Assembly (NCBI RefSeq): GCF_003589595.1
Contig: NW_020653855.1
Span: 6,710,721 to 6,774,720, forward strand
DNA length: 64,000 bases
Source of the DNA: Hyposmocoma kahamanoa
Taxonomy: Eukaryota; Arthropoda; Insecta; Lepidoptera; Cosmopterigidae
Direction of reading: 5' to 3'
The position numbers and the translations under genes are program-made. The notes under the pieces were generated by a model. That model made no database searches. It had not been told where the DNA came from and saw nothing but the letters and a program-made list of their open reading frames with translations. Positions 40,001-55,000 of the stretch are shown piece by piece. Each line of letters starts with the position of its first letter. Position 1 is the stretch's first letter.

Positions 40001-43000
40001 CGCGCTAAAAAGTGTCCGAACTTATAGGGCGTTAAAATCGTATACAGAGCGTCATTCACGCTTTAGTCTTCGTTTGTTCGACTGACAGCGAAGCAAGCAA
40101 AATTAGACAGTACTGCGATGACATTACAATTTAAATTCAACGTTAATCTTTTCCATATTCCTTTACCTGTCACTACGTTTAAATAGGTTGACTTGGGACA
40201 TTTTTTTCGTGGTTTTTGTATTAGACCCGTCGTCCATTTATTTGTAAGTCAATGTTAAAGGCCTAAAATGTAAGAATGCATTAGTCTTGCATTAAAATAA
40301 ATTAATAAAATTTAACAAAATCTAGAGTTTATTTAAAATAATAAGATATTTTCATATTACATTCTTGCTTTGTAAACAATAGGACGTTCGGGAACTTTCA
40401 TTCGATAACTGAATAACGTTTGTAGCCTTTGTCGGTCAAGAAGTTCGAGTGATCGTACGGGTGTGACGTCATTTTGGTTCGGTTTCGAATACGACAGTTC
40501 GACGTTCGATTCGGGTGTTGTGAATAAAAATGAAAAGAAATCGTACGATGTCAAATCGAATCGGTCGGCAACTCAGTAACGTTCAGAATCGGCTCCCTGG
40601 CGAGGAATCGAACCCGGGAATTCAGAGATGGCGATACCATGAAAACAGGTATGCAAGCTCGCCCACGAAGGTCGCCAATAAGAGGCGCTAAAATGTCGTC
40701 ACTACAGAGCCTATATAAGCGTCTAATTTGAAGGCACCTTAATGCACATTCAATCGCATCAACAATTCACTCCTTGAAAGCTCTTAGAAATCGCTCTATA
40801 TATCAACCATTCATTCACAATATTACATTCTTTACACATATACAATAGACAATCGTTGACATAATACTTATAGGATGGAAAAAAATAAATAGTCTAAGAC
40901 ATAATATATCTAATATACTTTTTTTAATGAACCGACTTTAAATTTTACTTACATGTCATAGAAACTGCGAAACCAAACTTATCTCATAGTTTGCCATTCT
41001 TAAACCTTATTCAGAGTGGCGGCGGGCGCAAGTGCGGGCGCGGATGCGTCTAAATCTAATGTTCGACGAGACCCTCGTTGTGTTTAGTGGCCGCGCGTGC
41101 TGGTGCCTGTCTCGAGGCGGGCACGGGTGCGCGCGCGCCGCGGCGTTAGATCTATTGGCTCGATTCACTCGTACCTTTTACAGTGCTTGGTCTAGCGTCC
41201 AGCGTCTGTTTGCGATTTCGACGTGTGTTCTACCCACACCCGTCGCGGCGAACGCGCCTGTGCTGCGCCCTGAATGAGCCCAGAGAGGTGGAATATTTTC
41301 TTGAAATTGAAATGGGCCCAATACCGAGGTACCCCCTTTCCAACAAAAAAATAATCATCAAAATCGGTTCACAAATGTCGGTGTAATCACGTAACACACC
41401 TTCTTTTTTTGAAGTCGGTTTTAAAAACAACTAATTCTTTATTTTTTATGCCATTTGTTACAGACGACGCTACATTAAACCAATGCGTCTGTCAAACCGA
41501 GACCGAAGTTATGTCACTGCCATGGTTGTCAGTCACCAGCCTTTTGGCAGTAGAGATAAATTATACGGCCTTTCTAGGTAACGTACAATCTACCTAACTA
41601 CTAATCTACCACGCCGACTTAAAATTTTTTCGTCATCGCTGTTTTTATTTTGTTTTTTGTTTCTATATTTTTTCTACGAAATTTGGGGAGCGTAATATAA
41701 ATAAATAAAATAAGGCTAATAAGGATATTAATAATTATAACAAACTAGTGGAGTAATATCGAGTTCTTAGGTTTTCGCGATTGTTACACATTGGAAATGA
41801 AACTATTTTTCTTGACTGACACGGTCAACCATGACCATGGGACTTGTAAAGGGCCCGAAACGTCGGTTTGTTTGAAAAAACAAATACACGCGATTTAAAT
41901 CCAGAAAAATAGTTTCATTTCCAATAGTGGAGTCACATAAAAATTAATTGAATATCAACCAATATAAATTTAAAATAAGGCTGTTTACATTAACCCTTAA
42001 CTATAGTCGTCATCATCTTTGTTTTGAAAACTTGAGCAAAGTTACACGTAATTAATTGTCTTCCTATTTGTAATCTTAATATAGGTACTTAATTACGAGT
42101 TTTCAGTTATGGCATGTTTACCAGTAATTAACTGTTGCACTCAGCCTTTAAACAATGTTATGTGTTTCTGTAGCTGTAGTTTTAGTGTAAGCAGTTGTTG
42201 GTGAACCAATAAATAAAAATAAAATAAAAATAAAAATAATCGTGTAAAAAAAATAACGCTTCTGTGGTCGTGGATGCAATGGACCCATGCATTTTGGAAT
42301 GAAGAAAAATAGAGAGTATGATATATCTATAATATTTTTTTTATTCAAACTATTATTTTAACTTTAACAAATGCTGTGTTGTATAAAATTAACGGTAGGA
42401 ATACATACAGGGTGTAACAGAAAGGTGCAATGGAAATTCAACGTCGTAGAGAGTTACTATCAAAGAGTAAATTGGCATTGATTCTTGTTAAACATTATGA
42501 CAAATTAAATTAATTTCATTTTTAAAAATTAAGAAAATTCGTCGATATCAGTATTAAAATGTGCTGTAACATCACTAACCTCACACAACCACTTACTTTG
42601 AAGTCAGTCGAAAATGGAGGGACAAAATGTTCAATTAACTATTATTTAAAAATGATATTAGTATTTTAGAATTAGAAACATTTTTATACAATAAGATTCA
42701 ATACCTACAGTTTTGTTTTTGATTAATAAAAATAAATGGATATTGACGCTGTAGGTCATTCTGTCATTGATATCCCGTGTTGTTCTTCCACATCTTGTAT
42801 TCTACAATTTCGGAATAATCGTAGTAAAAGTACTTAATTCAGAATATTATGAAATGATGGTGTGCGTCGGAGCAGCAGACGGAAGCTTACACCAAGCACG
42901 CGAGCTCTACCGTGAGAGATTTATTGGTGGTAGACCAGAAGCTGAACGCTGTCAACTTCCTTCGAGAGCCTGCTTTCGGAATATGGTTTTGAGACTTCAA

Positions 43001-46000
43001 ACTGGTGGCTCATTTCACGTGGCTCATGATCCTGACATAGAAGAGGCGATGTTGGATCATTTTGAAAATAATCTGCGGACCAGCACTCGCCGATCAGCTG
43101 CAGCTCTTGGGATTACAAACCATATGCATACAAAACAAATAAAAAAGTATGTTAGAAGCACGTCTTTCATAAAGTGTACTTTGTGTTTACTGTGAATTAT
43201 TTTTTTTTCTTTGTGAATCTTTATTTTATTTATGAAAATGTTAACTGTTGACATACTAAAAAGGTATTTTAGTGAAGAGCGATATTATAAAGGGTTTTTG
43301 TACACTTTGATCACGATATCAATGGCATCTGCCCAATCGCTGTACGATTTGTCGCAACCGATCGCGTGATTCAATTCAACTGAAAAAAATATTTCAAATA
43401 GTTTCCCAACAGATCACAATGTTTGAAGAAACTGAAATAAAAAACAATAATTGATAAAATATGTCATTCAAAAAACTTACGTATCTATAGTCGTTGGACC
43501 CACATGTAAACCATTACTCACGTTTGGATCAGCGAGCAAAACACGTCACAAAACATCTCACAATGCGAGCTTCGGCGTGCCATCGGAAGGTACTGAGGAA
43601 TAGGAAGAGCTGCGTCGCCTGCAGTGATTCCTACGCGAGTTTAAAAAATTAACTTGGGTCCACTGGACACACGACTATAGTTAAGGGTTAAAAACAGAAA
43701 ATGACCAAGAAAAAGACCAGAAAATGACAAAGAAATGACCAATGAACAAAGTTGGTATAGTGTTCATTGGAGGCATCGATAAAATCATCAATAAACTGGA
43801 TTCATCCCCCAATTTGCCTCTCTTAAAGGTAAAATATCTTCTTTGAATGGGATGAAATAAATATTTCTTTCTTTAATTACTTTCTACGACATCCAAGAAA
43901 TACTAGTATCAGTGGAGCTCCTTGAGAAAGAGTCCGTCCAGGGTAATACTGCCATCTTACCTATTTCTGCCGCCACGCAGTAATGTCAGCATTACTGCAT
44001 CCCAGTTTTCAAGGGTAAGGGGTACTGGTGAAATTACAGGCATGTGATACTTATCAACTTGTATCTCAGGGTCACAGGTAGCAGCGTCCCTCAGACCTGT
44101 GCGATTTAAGGTTCTTGAGTGGCACTGCAACAGGCGGTAGGTAGGCTTAACACTAGGCGCACTACATTTTAATCCCGTTACTAGGTGTCATGAAAAAAAA
44201 GATTTATGGGAAGTGGTGCAAGATATGAAATGCACTCTGAACGGTGTGGTGAAAACATAATAAGCTGCATTACAATGCGTTATATTAAGTATAAGCTGTG
44301 TTACAGGCTTCTAAAAGCAAAGATCATAGTTGACGCTTACGCTCTTCATGATGGACCGTACTTCATTACGAATAGTCAAGATTTGTGTACTGCCAACGCT
44401 AGACAAGTAAGTTCTATCTCAACTGCGAGTTGAATCGTTATGTTTATATACGTCCCATTAATAGGGTCTAACTAGTGATGCAACGGTAGCGCTATAACGG
44501 GCGTAACGGGTCATACGTAAATCTGAAACGGAAGCGGAAGTGTGAAATGAAATAAAACAATTTTATTTCAGACAGTAGGTACAGTAATATGTCCATATGG
44601 TGATAGTAGAAAGAACAATTATGTTAGTAGAAAGCAAAGAGTTCATTTTCATGAACAAGGATGGACATCCAGTACTTAAGGATTGGGCTGTCCATCCGCT
44701 CTGCTGCCACCTTAAGAACGCTGTTGGTGCTGCCTCTCACTATGACCAACAGGGATGCCACTTTCTTGCGAACGACGGCATGAAAACTATCAATTTGAAA
44801 GGGTTGTAATCCACTATGCGCCGTGACCAGGATCACGGCAATAAAATAGGATGCTTCGGTCCAACCAAAGTTTATTGAAGTTGAAGTAAAAGGCTGTAAA
44901 GAAAAAGGTATATAAAAAACAGGTACAACAGTATACCCGCTCACGCGATGCGCTCCTCCTACCGCAAAATGGCGGCTATTTGGTTTCGCAAATTAGAAAA
45001 CGATTCAGTTTAAATACAAGTTTTTATAAATAAAAATTATTATAATTATTATTCTGCATTGCTAAATAAATACCCTCCGTACTACAACACAAACATCTCA
45101 AATAAAATGCAGTAATACACCGCAAATCCTGCACTTAAAAAGCACTAATTAAATTTTTGGTGTACTTGGATAAATATGATAATATTCCGTTTGAGTGGTT
45201 CTAACGTTTACCATGAAATTACTCCTTAAAGTATAGTTTATAAACATTTATATTCAGGGTAAACTTAAAAAACGTTACTTACGATATGTTTTCAATAAAT
45301 AAACACCAAAATCACCAGCCTAAACAATAACACACACGATTATCGTGACGTATTTTTGAAGTTGTTTATTTTTTTTAAATGACAGACCCAGGCATTAAAA
45401 ACTATATGGTTTCTAGAGTAGTTACCGAAATAGCAATTAATATTAGTTCTTTTACCTGTTATAACTCCGATATCCGATAAATTGGTATAAAATCATCACC
45501 GACACCTCTAGATGTGGTATGCGTCTACGGCTGCATGTATCGCGTGAGCGGATAAAACACTCCCTCACTATATTATAATAACAAATAGTCCAGACACTTA
45601 TCCCAAAAGTTTTAAGTGGTATTAAAATTGGTACATGATTTTGATTAACTGATAAAAGGTTTATTATTATATATATTATTATTTATACAATTATATATTA
45701 TATTAACTGACAAAATTAGGGTACATATATTACTGTTATTTTTAATTTTACTGCAATAAAATACTACCGTTCGCTACGACGATTGAGTAAGGAATGACGA
45801 TGGAACGAAACGAAATCAGAATGACGTGACAAAGGAATCAAAGAACGATTCAAAATTTAAGAACGAGTGGCCAGGAACTGCAGAAAGGCGATAAAAAGGC
45901 GGGATGACGATGTAGGAGGTCACATCGTCACAAATTCTAGCCTCTGCGAACATACCTCAGACACTACAGTGCCGAGGCAGCCCCAGCAGTCCTCTGAGGG

Positions 46001-49000
46001 CATTGTTGAATTGGACACGCAAGGCACAAAAATATATTAGTTTTCTCCGTTGCGAATTCACGTCACGCCGATTTGCAGTTTTGCCTTTCAACCATAAGAC
46101 CGTTAATTTAATAGTAAACACTTAAACGTATTTCCGCTGGAGGAAAACATCCTCAACCCTCCGTAAACGTGTGAATTCCCCAACCAGTATTGGGCCAGAC
46201 TGGTAACCAATCACAAACTCGAATATTGTTTCCGAAGTAACGTTTGTTCTAATTTTCATTGCACCGAAAACCGAATTATAACGAAACCGTTGTTCTTTCA
46301 GGATATGTTGGATGTTTATCGTAAAGACAAATGCGTTAACTTAATTCACCTAAGTGCATTAAGTACACTTTTAGTAAACTTAAATCACTTCTCTTTACCG
46401 TTATACAAAAAATACCCACCCATACAAAAAAAAAAAGTAATGTCATTAGGGTGTAAGGTCGTAAAATTGGGCTCACGTAACACAAAAGCAACTTAAATAT
46501 TTTATCATAAAAGTGTTCTAAAGGCAAACAGATCTACAACAGAAATATTTGTTTTAAAATTGCAAATTACTTATTTGGAAATCTGCTAATATACATAAGT
46601 ACAATACTAAAGTACATTTTTTTGTATTACTTATTTAGTATTAAACAAGCCACATAATAAACATAAAAGCTTATATTTTTAATGGACCATTTGTAAAAAA
46701 TGTCTACGGTTATTTGTCTATTCAAAATGCTTAACTAAGCCTCACATACAATTTTGACATTTATTTGAACGCTAGATCTACTGTTTATCTAATGCACCCA
46801 TGTAAATTAAATAGATGAATAAAGTTTAGGAAATGAAACTATTTTTCCGGATTTAAATCGCTTATATTTGTTTTTTCAAACAAACCGACGTTTCGGGCCC
46901 TTTACAGGTCCTGAAGAATGTACCACCTCAGTCAGCCGTGACCATGTAAAGGGCCCGACACGTCGGTTTGTTTGAAAAAACAAATATACGCGATTTAAAT
47001 CAGGAAAAATAGTTTCATTTCCTATGTGTAGCAATCGCGAAAACCTAAGAACTCGATATGAATAAAGTTTCCTAAATCGTGTCTAATGCACCCAGGTGAA
47101 TTAAGTTAACGTACTCGCACAGATACTATTAGGTTTTTAGGTACTTTACTATTAGGTAGTTAGGTTTAAAAGAACAAAAACATTTTCCTCTCAAAATTAC
47201 TTTCGAGGTTATGAAAATTCTACCAAACGTTATTTCTGAAAAATGTCATTTCAGACTACTGATAGGCAACCGGTCAGAGTGGCGGACTATGGCCTGAACC
47301 CTCGCCTAAGAAGAGACCCGTGACATGATTCTGTTTATTTTTAATGTTTCAGATGTTGTTCTACAACTGGGCGGGATTCACAAATATGTACATGTCGCAG
47401 CCGTTAACTTTAATTTACGAGTATTTTGGGTCTAGGGTATTTATCAACGTTTCCATTTTTTTTAAATCGTTTTAGCTTAAAAGCTAGTCATCGAGTATTG
47501 AACCAGAAATAGAGACGAAATAATGGCCATCCATCACTGGCAAGTCATCAGTCAAATGGGCCTTGTATCACTTTTAAATAACAACTCTCGTTTGCACTGA
47601 AATCACATATTGGAAAGCTGAAATAGTACAGCGCCAACAATTGACGTGTGTGTACGTCTCCGTATATTCCAAAAATATTCTGTATTTACTGTAATAAAGA
47701 TAATATCTCTAACTATGGGGGGCTGTTCCATTTGGTGGTGTGGGAAAAACAGCAAAACATCTAATTACAAAGCAAACGGAATCACATTTCATCGGTAATT
47801 AAATATTAAATATGTAGTTTTTCAATTTTCGTCTATTATAGCAAAGCTTAAGTTAAACAGGTCGATTTGAAGTGAAACAATTGACAACATCCGTCAATTG
47901 TTTCGAATTCGGGCTGGCCAATCGGAGCGCAGTTGTCATCGTAATGATATGGCAGAATAGTTTTCAAACAAATTAAATGCATTTCGTCTCTATTCCTGGT
48001 TATATACTCCACACAAAAGCGCGCTATTGACCATGCGCGCGCCAAACGCGCGTTGTTAGATTTTGCGTATCGCGTTGCGGGGGCGTCAACAGCACGATTT
48101 GAGAAAAATGCGCCGACATTCTGTTGTACATTCGATCGCGCGCTTTCAAATAGCATTCTAGTACCTTTCGGGCTAGAAGGAGGTAGAAGGAGAACGATCA
48201 TTTAGATACTGATCTAATGGTTTGACCACTTCTATAGTAGAGGATTGTGGATTCGAAATTTAGTTTGAACAAGCTTTTCGGTGAAGGAAATAATTGCGAG
48301 GACACCTGAACATATCTGCAAAGTAAACTACAGCACAAGCCCTCCCACATTGTAAGATGAGTCCTGTGATTGATCAGAATAATTTAATAATGATTGAATG
48401 ACGTAATTGAGTAATGACTGACTGACTGGTTCTCGAGATTCAGAAATGGTGCCGCCGAAGTAAGCTTCTTTCAGCGTGGTCAGTAAAACACCTTAATAAC
48501 TTAAAAAATTATTAACTTTATAAATTAACTTTAAAAATGTTATTACACTATTAACGAATATTTAATAGATAATACATTCAGAGGCCACGCAAAATGATGA
48601 TAAATATTAAGGTTGTTTTTAAATTAAATTTTATAACAATATAATATAGTATATAGTACCTATGATAAATAAGAATAGAATATTTACTATATATAAAATA
48701 CTACTATAAAATTGCGCTTTCTCTCTCCTAGCTCTCATTGTTGCGTGCCCGACAGGGCCCATAATACTGGTCTCACTACATTTGTAACATCTTATTATGT
48801 ATATTATGGTTTGCCAATACATTATTGAATTGAATTGAATGGAATTGAACTTCAAAATGGCGTAACGACTAAATCTAGTTTGTTCCGACTAGAACCGACT
48901 AAATCACGACTTTTTGTAATGTAATCAGATCTAAGCTAAGTTTTATGGTTCTCGAGATTGAGAAATTGTGGCGCTGGAATAATCCAGCTGGAATAATATT

Positions 49001-52000
49001 TTAACTGCCTCCGTGGCCGAACGGTTACCATGCCGGACTGCCACGCAGAGGTCCCAGGTTCGATTCCCGGGCCGGGAGAAATATTTGTATGGCCTACAAT
49101 TATTTCTCTCGTGAGTTTGGGTGTAATTTGTGGTTGTCTATATGTGTGTCCATGGCACCCGCGACACAGGGTTTCCCTAGTGCGGGGCTATGTTGAAAAA
49201 AAAAAAAAAAAAAATCTTATTCCACCGTGGACAATAAAACACCCTTATGAACGGCGGACCGACTAAATCTAGTGTTTTGCGACTAGAACCGACTAAGTAG
49301 CGACTTTTTTTCGAGCTAATCAAATTTCAAAAACTCGACCATGGTCACGCTGGAATAAGGCACACTATAAATGAATTCTTTTTTTTCACAGATTGCCCTG
49401 TACTTTGCATTTTATCAATTCTATATCACTTTTCTGATGTTTATGATGCCAATAGCTTTGTTTATGATAGTTCCTTCTTGGAAGATTTTAAAATCTTTAT
49501 TTTTAAAAGAGCCGTAAGTAACAGCCACCTTAGTCAGTCGTACAATTGGTTGATTACAGTCTATCTTTTTTGAAGACAGAGTAAAATGACGTTTGCAGGG
49601 TTGCCAGTTTTCATAAAATTTTAAATAGTCATGTAGTTGTTGCCGACATTTTTATCGCAAGATTGATTGAGATTGAGAAAGAAGGCTAAATTTTGCCAAA
49701 AATGCCTGAATCGCGATTGTTACGACGTTCGTTCTAATGATTACCTACCGTTATTGCCTTCTTTATTCTTATTTATTTTATTTATTTATTTATATATATA
49801 AGGTACAACTGTCTTAATATAGTCATAGTTCTACAAAACTGTATAATACAGTTTGACTGTAGAATCAAGAAATGAGTCTTAAATTAAACTTAGATATCCA
49901 CTTATTATTATACACACTTAATATTATACACACTCATACTGAACTGTACTATACCGAAAAATATATATATAAATATATATATAATAAAATATATAGTATT
50001 TTGACAGTTGGCCTGGTAGTAACGAAATCAATTTCCATTCATATATATTTTAGTAAGAACAGGCGGTTTTTATTATCTATATAGAATTAAAATGAAATTC
50101 AGTAGATAGTCAATAGAATATTTATCGACAGTAATCGCTAGCTGCTTGCAAACGGGCAACACTTTTTGCGTCATGAACTGTCATTTTACTCCATCTTCAA
50201 AAAAGACAGACATTATAGTACCGGCACGCTATGATGGCCGTTTTGACGTTTTTCCGCTCATGAAGTTTCATATTAATTCGGGAAGGTGCTAATTGCTGTA
50301 CATTATTGTCAACGTATATATACGTATAGTGACGTAAAATTTATAGAATGTATAATTTTACGACACAACTCGGCATATTTGTTGTTCGAAATTAGCAATT
50401 TTTAAAAATGAAATCTAATACGATCGTCACTTAAGGGGTCGCTGGCCAGTACAATTTCCACCTCCGGCAAACTCGCGTCAAAGCTCAATGCAAAACGAAG
50501 AAGTTTCGAGTAACGATATATTAAATAATTTTTTTTATTTTCGTTTTATTAAAACTTTTTATACAGCTACCTCCTGCAATACTAGTTATAAATCTAAAAA
50601 CTTGTAGATGCGACTCGCATTTGATTATATTTTTTTCGATAATTAATTGAGATTTGACCTCACTATTGTAATCTGTCAAAACGGCCATCATAGCGTGTTG
50701 GTACTGTAGTTCACTAATCGTCTGTATAAGTAAAATGTGTATAACCTCATTTCCCAAATTTTTTTCAAAATTTTATTTTTTTGGTTCGTATCTATACAAC
50801 AAGTGCAATGCAGTGAATAATATATATCCATTAAATGCATATAATTGTAAAAAAAATGGTAACCAAATGGCCGTTGAACCTGAATTATGAGGATACTGTG
50901 AATCTATTAGTTATAATTTCTTAGTTTTGTGTTAAATAATATGTATAGTATGTTAAATAATATGTAATATATCCAGAATAGTGGATGGCAGTTTTGCCGA
51001 ATCCGGTCCAGTTTTATCTTGAACGTAGGACTGGTGCCAAAATATACTCAAAATATACTCAGTATACCCCATTGACTTACAAATAAATGGACGACGGGTC
51101 TAATAACAACGAAAAAAATGTCCCAAGTCAACCTATTCGAAATTTAAATTGTTATGTCATCGCAGTATCGCGCTGTCCGTAGAACAAATGAAGACTAAAG
51201 CGGAGTGTCGCGCTCTGTATACGATTTTAGCGCCTTACAAGTGCGGACACTTTTTAGCGCGGACCCGACGTCCATATAATTGTAAGTCAATGGTATACCC
51301 TGTCTTTTTGTTGACACTGACATTTTTTTGACGGCCCATTAAATATCTAAGCCGTAGTTTCATACGTATTAGTGTAGCAATCACAGTTTGACCTCTCATA
51401 CATCCAAACACGCGCACTCGCTCGTAAAATTCATCGTCTAAACTTACACAAGTCGCACACTCACGCATAAATGTACACACTGACATGTACACAAGCCCGC
51501 ACTCATCTAATGCACACGCACTCACACATTACACGCACTCACACACACATCTCACGCACTTACACATCACACGCACTCTCACATAATTTCATTTTGTAAT
51601 TTTTTATTATATAATTTGTTTTCGTAGACTTATTGATTTATTGATTAGAGATTCGGGAGGTGGAGGCCTGGTGACCTAAAACACATGGTATACTAGTTTA
51701 GGCTCCAGGCTCTACTAATTTTTCTATATACACTATTATTTCATTGAAATTGTTACAAATTTGTGGAGGAAATAAAGTATTTATGATTTGCCCCACAGTA
51801 TAAGACCGTAGTTATGCACGGCCGAAACAGCCGTGGTACGCCGTCAACGCAGCTTCTCGAGAGACAGTAATGTACCTAAGGCGCGGCAATTCGGTTTCGC
51901 TTTAGAAACGAGACTTCATCGACTATTAACTACTATGTTAATTTCACTATTCAATTACGTTTTAATAATATGAATTTACCCGAAATGTCCCCGAGTTTTT

Positions 52001-55000
52001 TTCATGGTTATCTCATTCAGTCTTTGTTACTCAACAGAAACAATTTTATTAGTGAAACCTCGTTTCTTTTTACAGCTCAAATATGTATTGTAAGGGCTCT
52101 AGAATGTCAGTAACAGGGTTATGTCCGTCGTGCATGGACTTCAACGCATGCCCAATACGAAATATGAGTGATTATTGCGAAGTTCACAAACTAGTTCGCG
52201 TGACGCAGAAAATTATGAGTTTGTCACCTTTATTTACTATGTGGTGTAAGTATATACATTGTATGGACCACCTTACACCATATACATGTATTGTAGTGGT
52301 AGTACGCAGAGAAAGACTTCCTTTCCACCAAAGATGTGCGAGGTAACGAGGCGGTGTGTGGATGTGTAGCGGCGTTGTGAAACGGTGTGATTGGTGCGAG
52401 GATGCGTTACGAACGCTTTACAGCTATGCGCGGGAGGGATACGGTGTGGTGGGGTGAGCGGTGGCGATATGTCAGTGGCAATTATTGTCATACTTTCTGT
52501 AGCTATAGTTTCCCTACACCATTTTGCACACATTCCTCGCCCGCATCCCTCGCACATGTTCCTCGCACGCATTTCTCGCTATTTTGTATGTACAAGTACT
52601 AAGCTCCGCTAACTCTTTTTCACCGGAGCGAACCTAAGCGAGTCTAGGAAAATGAAGTAATCCTATTGTTGGACTTTTCCTCGCACACTGCTTCGCTACG
52701 TCGCACATCTCTGGTTGAAAGGTAGCCTTAGCAAGCAGTATATAAAAATAATGCAAAATGTTTAAGTTTTATTACATAATTTAGCATTTTTTTTTATTTT
52801 AACTGTTGTTTTGAAAATGATATTTCACTTTTCGTATCTTCATTTATTTGAATTCGACACGAGGCCGGCGTTCTCATCAACTGAAAAGTAGATCATGTAA
52901 AACTGCTCTACTTCAAAAGAGTGTAATAGTAATGGCTACGAAGGTATATAACAAACTTCCACTTGAAATTAGGAATTGCAACGATTGTGCAGAATTTAAG
53001 AAATTATTATTTAATTACCTAAATGATTGGACATTCTATAATATTGAAGATTTCTTATAAAACTTACATTTCATATTATTAAATTTGTTATTGATTATTT
53101 TACTATTGTTATTATGTTTCATTAGTATTAGGTTGCATTAATAGGACTGCATGATTATAATATTATTACAAATTATTGCATGAGAATTACTAAAACTAAG
53201 AAAACTTTGTATGCCATAAGGCGGATCACAGTGATTCAAAATTCATTCTTGTAACAACTTTATAACCTGTGTATCACAAAGAAATAAATTATTTGATTTG
53301 ATTTGTTTTATATTTATAATGCCCAGACTCTCTGAAAAACTGTAAATGGTGTGATTGTTTATGTGATTTTTAAATATTGTATGGTATTGGAAATATCTGA
53401 TGTTTAAGACTGACTGTTTTAATAAGATCTATACTTTTATCATTAAACTCAAATTTTATTTTATTCTTTTCCGATGCCGGCAATAAACAAACATTAATTG
53501 GAATTTTTTATTCCATTATTTTTTTTACCACTGGCAACTACTGGAATGTCTTAAATTCATTCAGCGCCAGTGGCAATAACAGATCTTTTTATCTCATTTA
53601 TCACCACCTGGTAACATTAGGGTTTTTTCCCATTTTTCGCCAGTGGAAATCACGACTGGCACCAACTGACATTTTTTTATCTCGTTTGTCACCACCTGGT
53701 AACATGTGATTTTTTTTCCCATTTGTCGCCAGTAGGCACAAAGCTAATAATGGTGACAACTGGGAATAAGCCATCTCTCGAACATATCTCTCGCTTTTTT
53801 GTACCTACAAATATGTAACTCCTCTAGCCCCCTACCACCAGAGCTGCGCTAAGTGAGACTAGAAAAATGAGGTAAGTTTATAGGTGGATTTTTCCTCGCA
53901 CACCGTCTAGCTACCTCGAGCATCTCTGGTGGAATCGCAGCTTTATAGTTGCAAATCTTTCCTTGATGTAGTATATCGGTGAACAGTCGATTATGTACTA
54001 AGTGGAATAAGTGTGAATTACGTGTTAAAACTAAAGTACAACACGTGGCTAAGTAAGTTGCCGCATGCGCAGAGCTATACCGATAAATGTATGCGCACAT
54101 ACGTGTTGGGAACCCAAAAAAAATAATTAAAAAATACACATAAACAGCTGAATGAAACCGATTTATTGGTTTCTGAATCGATATTTGTCAATATGATTTC
54201 TTTGTTGCAGGTTTTCTATTATTCTTCTTCTGGAGAAAGAAACAGAACTACTGGAGATGGCTGTGGGAGATCACGACTAAACCTAGGCACCCTGTTATAA
54301 GGTATCGTTATAGATTTTGGCAAGCAATGTGGCAGGTATCTGAATTATCCAAGAGCGCAGGCGGCAGCGGTTCAAGTAATAAAGTCCTGCGATGTTTAAA
54401 ATCTGTGGGAAATAATACGAACTAACAGTGTTAACGCGAATATAATAGAAAAGTGGAAATATTATATATAAAATAATTGGAGAGAATTATTTTTTACGTG
54501 TTACTAAAGTCATCGAGATCATGAAGTTTTATTCGAAATGAAATGTCAATAGCAAACAATTTTGATAAATCTCAGATGTTACTAAATATCGAACGATATG
54601 ATAGTTGGGGCAGAGTCTAGTTTGTCTATGAATAAATAAAAACTACGGTTGTGTGACATGCGTGAGAAAAGTTTTTATTTGCCGCCATTTCGCCAATCGC
54701 AACATGCGGTTCCTGAATACATCATAGAGACCTTATAATATGTGTATAGGTATAGACAAAGCAGTGTATGTAACTGCACATAATTAGGCATTAAAACACT
54801 CGTGTGATGTTTTTATCCCACACACGTATTTAACGCCTTTCATTACCTAACAGCATCGAGTATATAACCATAAATAGAGACGAAATGTCATTTCATTTGT
54901 TTGAAAACTATTCTGCCATATCATTACTGTGACAACTGCGCTCCGATTGGCTAGCCCGAGTTCGAAACAATTGACGAGTGTCGTCAACTGTTTCACTTCA

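Noticed and set aside
41032..41277. GC-rich ORF just upstream of exon 9
   Set aside because: Composition alone keeps the frame open; no motif, no splice support, and the next bases are a LINE-like repeat.
46290..46496. Possible extra anoctamin exon after TGTTCTTTCAG (MLDVYRKDKCVNLIHL)
   Set aside because: The acceptor looks good, but there is no donor in phase, and exon 10 joins exon 11 (47353) directly with correct phase and continuous family motifs.
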